Shown piece after piece: positions 26,900 to 34,411 of a stretch of DNA of 64,000 bases. This stretch comes from JBEVJC01 sp040510375 (lineage in GTDB: Bacteria; Bacteroidota; Bacteroidia; Chitinophagales; Chitinophagaceae): positions 1 to 64,000 of the forward strand of contig JBEVJC010000003.1 of NCBI GenBank assembly GCA_040510375.1. Reading direction: 5' to 3'. Both the position numbers and the translations under genes were made by a program. Position 1 is the first letter of the stretch; every line of letters begins with the position of its first letter. The notes under the pieces were generated by a model. The model searched no databases and was not told where the DNA came from. It was given only the letters and a program-made list of their open reading frames with translations.

Positions 26900-27336
26900 T
26901 GATCAACAGTATTTGCAACGGTCACATTCTCTTTTACCCTTACCATACAAACCATTTCGTCGTCATTTTTATACCATTCAACGCAGGGTGTTGAGAGGTC
27001 TGCCCGTTTGTCTGCCATCAAACTATGGAAGGTCAGGCCGATGCTGTCTATCTTACTATGCCATTGTTTAATAGTAACCGCCAGGTAATCGCCCTTCGGG
27101 ATAGTGTATGCGGTTTGATTGTATCTGGTTGCTTCGTCATCAGTAATCTCATGGGCGGTAGCGTGATAAACCACCTTATCACCGTCCATATAACTAAGGC
27201 CGTAATATGGCCGGCCTTCAAAACCGCCAGGGAGTATATCAACCAGGGAATCGAATGCTTCCTTGATGCCATTTGGAAAATCGGGCACGGGTTTACCGAT
27301 GACCCTGAGGTCTTTTTCAAGAGTTATGGTGTCCAT
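26896..27336 (-). CDS. GyrI-like small-molecule-binding protein
   Basis: 146 residues from the ATG at 27336 (MDTITLEKDLRV); the reading frame extends upstream to 27423 but the extra 29 residues lack protein-like character. The pattern DLRVIGKPV, RPYYGLSYMDG, YTIPKGDYLAVTIK and a final strand with MVCMVRVKEN is that of the GyrI-like/effector-binding (SOUL-like) fold found at the C terminus of AraC and MerR regulators and as stand-alone proteins. No DNA-binding domain is present. Stand-alone members bind or hydrolyse small toxic compounds; the ligand is unknown. Confidence 0.8.
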   Translation of the reverse strand: MDTITLEKDLRVIGKPVPDFPNGIKEAFDSLVDILPGGFEGRPYYGLSYMDGDKVVYHATAHEITDDEATRYNQTAYTIPKGDYLAVTIKQWHSKIDSIGLTFHSLMADKRADLSTPCVEWYKNDDEMVCMVRVKENVTVANTVDH

Positions 27337-27435
27337 AATTTTTTTGGTCAAAGGTAAAACTTGGTTGTCCGATTGGTAAAGGGTGAACCAGACAAATACA
27401 GGGTTGTTTAGGACAGCTATCATTTATCATAGCTC

Positions 27436-29145
27436 TTACTCAACAAAAATCTTTTCCTGCAATACATTATCTCTCATAATTACCCTCGCTATATAAATTC
27501 CTTTTGCCAATACTGGAAGGGTAACCGTAATTGCCCCGGCAGTATTGTTAAGTTGTTTATCATAAACAACGATTCCGCTGCTGTTGACAAGCTGGAACCG
27601 CGATGCCGGATCGGGGATAGAGAGATTCAGGTTCTGGTCGCGAACCTGTGTTGGATAAATCCGGCCTTTATCCTTATCGCCGGGCACGTTGATAATCGAA
27701 GAGTATTGAACAGAGCGGTCGTCATCTTCGATGGCAAGGCGATAGTAAATATTTTTTGCTGATGAGATCGAATGCAGGAAGCTATAGCTGCTGCCGGTTT
27801 CAATCCGGCTGGCAAGTACAACACCAGCGCGGTTATAGGTCTGTCCATCCTGGCTATATTCAATATGAAACCTGGCAGTATTGAGTTCCATTCCCGTAAC
27901 CCAGCGCAATTCATTTTGTCCGGAAAGTTTACGCGCTGAAAAACTGATCATCCGGACGGGGAGTGGCGTTCCTCCTGCGGCAGCAACTTTGAATACATCA
28001 TTATTTCCTACAGCGTAGAGTGTTCCATCCTCCGCTTCGCCAAAGCCTGCGATGTTCTGGGTGCCGTCCTGTATGTCGTCGTTCCAGCCGCCGATGCCAT
28101 TTGGCCACAATACAAAAATATTTTCCGATATATAATCAGCAGCAACATAGTAGCCGCGGAACGCCGGATACTCAGTGCCACGATAAACATAACCACCGGT
28201 AATGGCCTGACCCTCTTCGGGATTTGGATAATCAAAAATGGGAAGGATTTGTCCGGGAGGTGAACATGGCGTAACCAGTGGGTTTGGATTAGGTTCCATG
28301 CCTTCATAACACCGCCAGCCATAGTTAACGCCGGCTGTACTGCCAGCGGGCAGGAAGTTCACTTCTTCGAGGGCAGATTGTCCAACATCACCGATCCACA
28401 TATTACCATTGGCCCGATCGAAGCTCCAGCGAAAAGGATTACGCAAACCAAGTGCGTAAATACGTTCGTCAACGTTCAGGTCACCTACAAATGGATTGTC
28501 TTCAGGTACTGCATAATTGCCATAAATGCTTGTTGCATTTATATCAATCCGAAGCATTTTTCCCAGCAACGATGCACCATCCTGTGCGCTGTTATCCGGA
28601 TCATCGGTACCACCACCATCACCTGTCGCAAAATAAAGAAAGCCATCGGGTCCGAAATTCAGTTTACCGCCATTGTGGTTTGATTCTCCGGGATGTGGTA
28701 TAATAATAACAGAAGCAAATGTAGACCCATCACCCGTATTCGGATCGCCAATAACGGTTTGAAAACGGGCCACTTCAATATTGCCGCCGGTATTTGTATA
28801 ATACACAAAGAAAAAACGATTGAGGATGCCATCATAATCAGGATGAAAGGCCATGCTTAACAGACCTTGCTCTCCACCGGTTGCTAGCAGGTTGAGACCA
28901 GCTGGTCCCATGTCCATGAAAACGGGGGGAGTTTCGCCAATGATTCTGTCCCACACACGGATAATGCCGCCCTGCTCCACAATGAACATCCGGTCGGTGC
29001 CATCACCTGCATTTATTATGTCGACCGGAGATAAAACTTCCGTTAGGTTTTGTGATTGAAAGGAAATATCGGGAGGCTGTGCGGAAACTACACAAAACAG
29101 GAGGCTAAGAAGTAGAGCTGTGGCAAGGTGTATCGTAATTTTCAT
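27436..29145 (-). CDS. PQQ-dependent sugar dehydrogenase (GSDH/HHIP-like) with T9SS sorting domain
   Basis: 569 residues from the ATG at 29145; upstream in-frame codons to 29208 precede the signal peptide and are not needed. Signal peptide 1-22 (CVVSAQ). The six-bladed propeller of soluble aldose-sugar dehydrogenases shows NHNGGKLNFGPDG, ATGDGGG, YALGLRNPFRWSFD and YGWRCYEG, covering the PQQ and calcium sites. From about residue 400 there is a beta-sandwich and a C-terminal type A T9SS sorting domain (IYPTQVRDQ, then KGIYIARVIM and KIFVE), so it should be exported to the cell surface. It would oxidise aldoses using PQQ; no PQQ synthesis gene is seen in the window. Confidence 0.92.
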   Translation of the reverse strand: MKITIHLATALLLSLLFCVVSAQPPDISFQSQNLTEVLSPVDIINAGDGTDRMFIVEQGGIIRVWDRIIGETPPVFMDMGPAGLNLLATGGEQGLLSMAFHPDYDGILNRFFFVYYTNTGGNIEVARFQTVIGDPNTGDGSTFASVIIIPHPGESNHNGGKLNFGPDGFLYFATGDGGGTDDPDNSAQDGASLLGKMLRIDINATSIYGNYAVPEDNPFVGDLNVDERIYALGLRNPFRWSFDRANGNMWIGDVGQSALEEVNFLPAGSTAGVNYGWRCYEGMEPNPNPLVTPCSPPGQILPIFDYPNPEEGQAITGGYVYRGTEYPAFRGYYVAADYISENIFVLWPNGIGGWNDDIQDGTQNIAGFGEAEDGTLYAVGNNDVFKVAAAGGTPLPVRMISFSARKLSGQNELRWVTGMELNTARFHIEYSQDGQTYNRAGVVLASRIETGSSYSFLHSISSAKNIYYRLAIEDDDRSVQYSSIINVPGDKDKGRIYPTQVRDQNLNLSIPDPASRFQLVNSSGIVVYDKQLNNTAGAITVTLPVLAKGIYIARVIMRDNVLQEKIFVE

Positions 29146-29217
29146 ATACTTTAAATTTAACGCATTTGGGATACAAACTGTGATGCTGTTGAAAATGAAC
29201 CAGGTCATTCTATTCGT

Positions 29218-29400
29218 TTGAGTATTTATGGATGGAATTACCTAAGAGAATACACTAAGCAAAAATTTACTTTAGAAATAATGAATGGATATCCCGGGTA
29301 TGCGTTTATCAGTAGAAAAGGTGAATATATCCCGGGGGCATTTACGAGGATCACCGAGGTACGGGATGCAAAACAGTTGTCTGAACTTATTAATCGCTAG
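29218..29400 (+). CDS. Possible small protein, TTG start
   Basis: 60 residues if translation starts at the TTG at 29218; the only ATG in frame is at 29281. The translation (YGWNYLREYTKQKFTLEI, later KQLSELINR) has protein-like composition and a helical end, but I recognise no family and see no promoter. The frame stays open upstream to 29161 without an ATG, so this may be the remnant of a longer gene. Confidence 0.25.
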   Translation: MSIYGWNYLREYTKQKFTLEIMNGYPGYAFISRKGEYIPGAFTRITEVRDAKQLSELINR

Positions 29401-29796
29401 CAGCCTGATGACTTGAACACGGCCTCAGAAATTTCTGAAATCGTAAGACTCTGCTGTTCGTCAGTAAATGTTCGAAGTCAAACCCGTGTGGAAGATATCG
29501 TAAACCCGCGAATTTAATTGGGGTTTATTGGATGATTAATATGTGGTATTCCAATAAAAATTATAATCTGTTTACAGGAAAGAACAACAAAGAATAAAAT
29601 TTCGAAGTTTTCATATTGATAAATACAATAATTTATTTGAACCGGACGTTTCACGTTCCACTAACCAAAACAATTACGCCTGAACTGCAACTCTGTCTGT
29701 CCGCACCAACTCCCAGCGGATTTCGATCTCCTTCCAGTTTGGTCTTTATTCAATCGTCAATATTTAAACCAAATATCAATGTTCAAAACAAAAACC
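29401..29796. other. 396-bp intergenic region
   Basis: No convincing coding frame. It contains a 14-bp perfect palindrome TCAGAAATTTCTGA (29425-29438), and then becomes A/T-rich toward the next gene, as expected for a promoter region. No complete TAnnTTTG pair was found. Confidence 0.4.
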
Positions 29797-30300
29797 ATGT
29801 TTAAAAAATCTACCCTTTCGATCTTGTCCCTATGCCTGATGCTGATGGTAACCTCCTGTTCAAAAGATAAAGACAAGGAAGGTTCAGCAAAAATCCGTTG
29901 TAAAATCGATGGCAACACCAAGGAGTTCAATATGCTCGCATCTGCCCTACAGATAGATGGTGGCGGAATGTATAGTGTAAGCGTTTTTGGATTCGGAGAC
30001 GGTTCTACACCTGATCTCTTCACTATAGATGTTACAGACAGTGCTGCAATTAAAGCCGGTCTTTATGATGAAGATGGAGGTGCGTCGGGACGTAAAGTTG
30101 CCTCAATATCGATGCAGGAAACTTCCACAGAGAAAGACTATGCGAGTACTTCTCAATTAAATTCTGCTATTGTGACTATCACCTCTATCAGTGCCACTTC
30201 CGTACAGGGTACATTCTCAGGCAAACTTTCCCTTGATGGAAACGAAAACGCCCAGGGTGCAAAAACCGTTACAGAAGGCACTTTTAATGTAGAATTTTAA
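29797..30300 (+). CDS. Small lipoprotein, DUF6252-like
   Basis: 167 residues from the ATG at 29797 (MFKKSTLS); an in-frame ATG at 29779 is possible but would add six residues before the signal. The lipobox MVTSC puts the lipid on Cys21, followed by a Lys/Asp linker. The domain opens with KIRCKIDGNTKEFN and closes with VQGTFSGKLSLDG and EGTFNVEF, the same plan as the lipoprotein at 2213-2740. The two are probably distant members of one family. It is a monocistronic gene; function unknown. Confidence 0.85.
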   Translation: MFKKSTLSILSLCLMLMVTSCSKDKDKEGSAKIRCKIDGNTKEFNMLASALQIDGGGMYSVSVFGFGDGSTPDLFTIDVTDSAAIKAGLYDEDGGASGRKVASISMQETSTEKDYASTSQLNSAIVTITSISATSVQGTFSGKLSLDGNENAQGAKTVTEGTFNVEF

Positions 30301-30475
30301 GCCGGCAAATCAACATTCATTCCGAACGTATTTTTAGAAACATTCCGGAATCAATAGGCTGAACAGCAATACCGGTTCATTACCTCTTCCCTGTTTAAAG
30401 GACGAAATCACTTAATCCGACGATAATACCGTTAGGTTGGTGCTGGAGTCGCAGGGCGGTAATGGACCGGTTTGT

Positions 30476-30483
30476 TATGTTTG
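30476..30483 (+). promoter_or_regulatory. Possible -7 promoter element of the GT-C gene
   Basis: TATGTTTG matches the Bacteroidota -7 consensus TAnnTTTG exactly and lies 42 bp before the chosen start at 30526. No TTG box is present at the right distance upstream, so support is partial. If real, it excludes the farther upstream start at 30472. Confidence 0.35.
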
Positions 30484-30525
30484 ATGGATGGTAGTATCTT
30501 TTGCCCTTCAAATGCAGTCGCCTCC

Positions 30526-32019
30526 ATGCTTTTAAACAATAATTTATTAACCAGGATAAAATGGCTTATAGCCTTTTTACTCTATGGTTACATCATCCAT
30601 AAAGCCGTATCAGTAGAGATAACCCAGGATGAGGCGTTTTCCTACCTGCTGGTAAAGACAAATAATTTCCGGGCAATGGCTGCTTCAGCCAATACCCATT
30701 GGTTAAATTCTTTAGCCATGAAATTGTTTTTGGTGTTGCCGGGAGAAGACAGCCTGTGGAAGATAAGGATACTTTCACTGCTTTGCTGGCCGGTATACTG
30801 TTACAGTACTATTCAGCTGAGTATTCTGTTTAAAAACAAATTATCCGGACTGGCTTTTTTTATGGTTGCCGTATTAAATCCCTTTCTGATTTTTTATTTC
30901 AGTCTTGCCAGGGGATACGCACCTGCCTGTTCGTTTATAATGCTGGCTCTATGGTACATGGCCAGGGTTTTGCAAACCGATGAAATAAGGCCTGGAAAAT
31001 GGTTACCTGTTTTTCAATCCTCTGCATTGGCCGTGATGGCTAATTTCACTTCCTTTTATTTCTTCATGGGTCTTACAATCGTTTATTATGGTTACCTGTT
31101 GGGTAAAAAACAACTGAACCTTATTCTTCAAAGACCATTTCAGAAACTTAATGTGCTGGTAGTTATCCTGTCGGTTTTTGCGGTTTCCGGACTGCTGGTT
31201 ATTAAATACTTTGGGCATGACCTTGAGTTCGGTTCCAGGTCGGACCTCATTGGTTCTATGTTTGGTTCACAGTGGGTCAACAGTCTGAATATCGTCGCCA
31301 GTGCGGAACAATTTTCCACTGCCGACGAACACTATGATGTTTCCGGCATTTACCGGCAATATGGACTGGTACTTTTCATTATTTCGCTGGTTGCCCTGGT
31401 TTATACCATTTGGAATAATATTAAAACCGGCAGATTATCAATCGGTGGTTTTACCACCTATATAATTTTTGCGATCCTTTCATTATGTCTGTTGTTTTCG
31501 TTGTTATTTAATACGCCGTACCTGATGGATCGGAGCGCTTTGTTCCTTTATCCGTTAATGGCAGTTTGTTTGTTCACTGTGGCGGATATGATCCTTCCGG
31601 AGGTAAGAACAGTAATGGTTTTGAAGAGTGGAGTCGCAATCCTGTTACTGGCGGTATGTAGTTATAATTTTTTCAAAAGTTACAATACCAGGTATTTTAA
31701 TGAGTGGAGTCTTCAGTCAAATACCAGGGAGGGTTTGGACTATCTTCGCCGTGCGGATGCGAAAAATGTAGGGATGGATATATGGCATTATTCAGTGTAC
31801 GAAAATTATTATACTGTGGCTTTTCCGGACCGCTACCATTTCAAAGCGGAGAGTATCGGTCTGAAGGAAATGCTGACGACCACCGATTCAGCGAGGTTTG
31901 AGAGATATGATCACCTGTTTTTGTCGCCTCCTTATAATGAGAATAATGCTGTAATAAAGAATTGGAGAACGAAAATGTTATTCAGGGAATCGGAAGCGAA
32001 AATACTTGTCAGGAAATGA
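30526..32019 (+). CDS. GT-C type membrane glycosyltransferase (GT39/GT83-like)
   Basis: 497 residues from the ATG at 30526 (MLLNNNLLTR); the frame opens earlier but those residues are not membrane-like. About eleven membrane helices. The first outer loop carries an acidic pair Asp35-Glu36 in EITQDEAFSYLL and then NTHWLNSLAMKLFL, the layout of GT-C enzymes such as PMT and ArnT that use polyprenyl-phosphate sugars as donors. The C-terminal part (about 400-497) is soluble and lies outside. Donor and acceptor are unknown. The flavoprotein gene follows after 70 bp, with a small hairpin in between. Confidence 0.85.
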   Translation: MLLNNNLLTRIKWLIAFLLYGYIIHKAVSVEITQDEAFSYLLVKTNNFRAMAASANTHWLNSLAMKLFLVLPGEDSLWKIRILSLLCWPVYCYSTIQLSILFKNKLSGLAFFMVAVLNPFLIFYFSLARGYAPACSFIMLALWYMARVLQTDEIRPGKWLPVFQSSALAVMANFTSFYFFMGLTIVYYGYLLGKKQLNLILQRPFQKLNVLVVILSVFAVSGLLVIKYFGHDLEFGSRSDLIGSMFGSQWVNSLNIVASAEQFSTADEHYDVSGIYRQYGLVLFIISLVALVYTIWNNIKTGRLSIGGFTTYIIFAILSLCLLFSLLFNTPYLMDRSALFLYPLMAVCLFTVADMILPEVRTVMVLKSGVAILLLAVCSYNFFKSYNTRYFNEWSLQSNTREGLDYLRRADAKNVGMDIWHYSVYENYYTVAFPDRYHFKAESIGLKEMLTTTDSARFERYDHLFLSPPYNENNAVIKNWRTKMLFRESEAKILVRK

Positions 32020-32032
32020 AACACTGCGAATA

Positions 32033-32066
32033 CCTGATATGGTTATCAGGAAGGGGATATTTTTTT
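32033..32066 (+). terminator. Hairpin followed by a T run between two genes
   Basis: Arms CCTGATA (32033-32039) and TATCAGG (32044-32050) pair perfectly around a 4-nt loop TGGT. A run of T begins about 10 nt after the stem, farther than in a standard intrinsic terminator. It may cause partial termination between the glycosyltransferase and the flavoprotein genes. Confidence 0.4.
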
Positions 32067-32089
32067 ACATCTAAATCTGAACACCCGGA

Positions 32090-33658
32090 ATGAAGACAGC
32101 TCTCATCATTGGAGCCGGACCGGCTGGATTAACCGCGGCTTTTGAATTACTTGTCAGGACTGATATTATCCCAATCATTGTGGAGGCAGACCACCAGGTA
32201 GGAGGATTGTCCAAAACAGTCGACTATCATGGAAACAAGATGGATATCGGCGGGCACCGCTTTTTCTCAAAATCTGCGAAAGTAATCGAATGGTGGCAAC
32301 AGTTTTTGCCCCTTGAAGCTGGATTTGATGGCGGGGATCTTCATCTGCAATACCAGAACCAGAACTCCCGGTTTCATTATACCCGGTCCAAATCGGATGA
32401 TGACGACAAAGTAATGCTGGTGCGAAAAAGGAAGTCAAGAATTTATTATCAGAACAGGTTATTTGATTACCCCCTACGGCTGAACCTTCGCACACTTAGA
32501 AACCTTGGCCTGGTTAAAACAGTAAGGGTCTTCTTTTCTTACCTGTATGCACAACTATTCCCTCAACGTTCAGTAAAAAATCTGGAGCAATTTTTTATTA
32601 ACCGTTTTGGAAAAGAGTTATACCATACATTTTTTAAAGACTATACAGAGAAGGTCTGGGGTGTACCCTGCAGTAAATTGCCCGCATCCTGGGGTCAGCA
32701 ACGGGTAAAAGACCTCAACATTGGAAAGGTGATCGGTCACGCCATCAGATCCATTTTTACCATTAATACCCGGATTGACCAGAAGGGTACAAGTACAAGC
32801 CTGATAGAGCAATTTCTGTATCCAAAGTTTGGGCCGGGCCAGATGTGGGAGACAGTAACGGAAGAAATTAAAAAACGTGGGGGCCAGGTATTATTAAATG
32901 CGGAGGTGACTGCAATCAATGGGGATGGGAAGAACAACATTCGTTCTGTGGAAGTTACTGATATTACAACGGGATCCAAAACGGAGATGCCTGCCGATTA
33001 CTTTATTTCCACTATGCCGGTAAAATACCTGATAGGGAAAAGTAAAAATCTAACCATACCGGAGCGGGTGAGGCAGGTGGCAGCAAATCTCGAATACCGC
33101 GACTTCCTGATTGTTGGTATCCTGACAAACGATCTTTTGCTGAAAGAAAAGGACCATTCCTCTATTTCCGACAACTGGATTTATATACAGGATAAAAATA
33201 TCAGGGCTGGCAGGCTCCAGTTTTTTCATAACTGGAGCCCTTATATGGTAGCACAGCCTGGAAGTAATTGGATTGGCGTGGAATACTTCTGTAATGATAC
33301 CGATCCCTTCTGGAAAATGAATGACCGGCAAATTTCACAACTGGCTGTCGGGGAAATGAAGACGATCGGTGTATTGGATATTCATGAGGTGAAGGATACA
33401 GTTGTGGTTCGGGTTAGGAAGGCCTATCCTTCCTATTATGGCAGTTTTGAAGATTTTTCCATAGTAAAGGATTACCTGAATACCATTGAAAACCTGTTCC
33501 CGATTGGACGGAACGGTATGCACCGGTATAATAACAGTGACCATAGTATGCTTACTGCAATGGCTGCGGTTGATAATATCGTGAACCTTCAGATGGATAA
33601 AACGAATATTTGGGATATTAATACCGATGAAACCTATCACGAAGAACAAAGTCCCTGA
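32090..33658 (+). CDS. FAD-dependent oxidoreductase, UDP-galactopyranose-mutase-like
   Basis: 522 residues. N-terminal Rossmann motif GAGPAG (8-13) with Glu32 in VEADHQVGGLS for FAD ribose binding, then GNKMDIGGHRFFSKS, typical of the Glf/amine-oxidase-like group. YTEKVWGVPCSKL and the C-terminal AYPSYYGSFEDF and NGMHRYNNSDHSMLTA segments are those of the family often annotated as NAD(P)/FAD-dependent oxidoreductase in polysaccharide clusters. It is longer than true UGMs (about 370-400), so mutase activity is not assured. Its position after a GT-C glycosyltransferase suggests a role in making or modifying a surface glycan. Confidence 0.88.
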   Translation: MKTALIIGAGPAGLTAAFELLVRTDIIPIIVEADHQVGGLSKTVDYHGNKMDIGGHRFFSKSAKVIEWWQQFLPLEAGFDGGDLHLQYQNQNSRFHYTRSKSDDDDKVMLVRKRKSRIYYQNRLFDYPLRLNLRTLRNLGLVKTVRVFFSYLYAQLFPQRSVKNLEQFFINRFGKELYHTFFKDYTEKVWGVPCSKLPASWGQQRVKDLNIGKVIGHAIRSIFTINTRIDQKGTSTSLIEQFLYPKFGPGQMWETVTEEIKKRGGQVLLNAEVTAINGDGKNNIRSVEVTDITTGSKTEMPADYFISTMPVKYLIGKSKNLTIPERVRQVAANLEYRDFLIVGILTNDLLLKEKDHSSISDNWIYIQDKNIRAGRLQFFHNWSPYMVAQPGSNWIGVEYFCNDTDPFWKMNDRQISQLAVGEMKTIGVLDIHEVKDTVVVRVRKAYPSYYGSFEDFSIVKDYLNTIENLFPIGRNGMHRYNNSDHSMLTAMAAVDNIVNLQMDKTNIWDINTDETYHEEQSP

Positions 33659-33757
33659 GTTTTTTGCCTGCTTGTTTACTCACTAATATTTTTAGCAAAA
33701 ATTTAGATTTCCACTTTGCTACCGGGTATATAGTTGAAAGATTTAAAAAACAAGCTT

Positions 33758-34411
33758 ATGAAACATTACAATGATCCGGCGCGTATAGAAACCTTGCTTC
33801 ACGATTTTTTTGGAGATGAAGGGATCGAATTTGCTATTGAAAGATTCTCGGATTTTTTCACCTATGTGTTTAGCGATCCCTATGAACGGGAGGAGCCGGC
33901 GACGACCCGCCTCTTGTCAATACATTGCGATATTACTAAATTGATTGACGTTGCTTATTTAATACCGGATAACCTTCGGCCTGCAGCTATTATTTCACCG
34001 GATGATTTTGGTACGTTAATAAAACAAATCCGGGCAGGTTTAAAAAGCTGGGATGAATTCCCTTCCCATTTGAAACCGCAGGAATGGCTTGAACCGGAAA
34101 TAGTGATCGCTGAATTTTTTGAACTCCAGACGGTAGACGAATGGAAAAGTGCTGCCCAGGGACTATTACAGTCAGCTATCACTGATTCATCCGTATCGGA
34201 ATGTATATCAGAAATCCAGCTTGGTTTTGTGGTTTTACAGATGTACCGGCTCCTGGAGGCCGTTTGGTTATTAAAGATCTCGGATCGGATCAGGGCTGTC
34301 AAACCGGTTAATGTGGAGGAACCCGAGGTACATTTCCTGATGGCATCCTCCCAACAGGGTAGAACGACCGGTCGGGAATTCCTGAACAGCTTTAACCCCG
34401 TCTGCCATTAA
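33758..34411 (+). CDS. Hypothetical soluble protein
   Basis: 217 residues from the ATG at 33758 (MKHYNDPARIETLL); a TTG at 33734 would give eight more. No signal peptide, no membrane segment. Mostly helical and acidic, with a possible helical bundle in the C-terminal half (SECISEIQLGFVVLQMYRLLEAVWLL). I recognise no family. Its stop overlaps that of the permease gene on the other strand by 4 bp. Confidence 0.72.
   Translation: MKHYNDPARIETLLHDFFGDEGIEFAIERFSDFFTYVFSDPYEREEPATTRLLSIHCDITKLIDVAYLIPDNLRPAAIISPDDFGTLIKQIRAGLKSWDEFPSHLKPQEWLEPEIVIAEFFELQTVDEWKSAAQGLLQSAITDSSVSECISEIQLGFVVLQMYRLLEAVWLLKISDRIRAVKPVNVEEPEVHFLMASSQQGRTTGREFLNSFNPVCH

Noticed and set aside
28378..28703. Overlapping plus-strand frames opposite the PQQ dehydrogenase
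   Set aside because: Shadow frames within a well-supported gene; the composition (many Cys, His and Ile) follows from the antisense codons.
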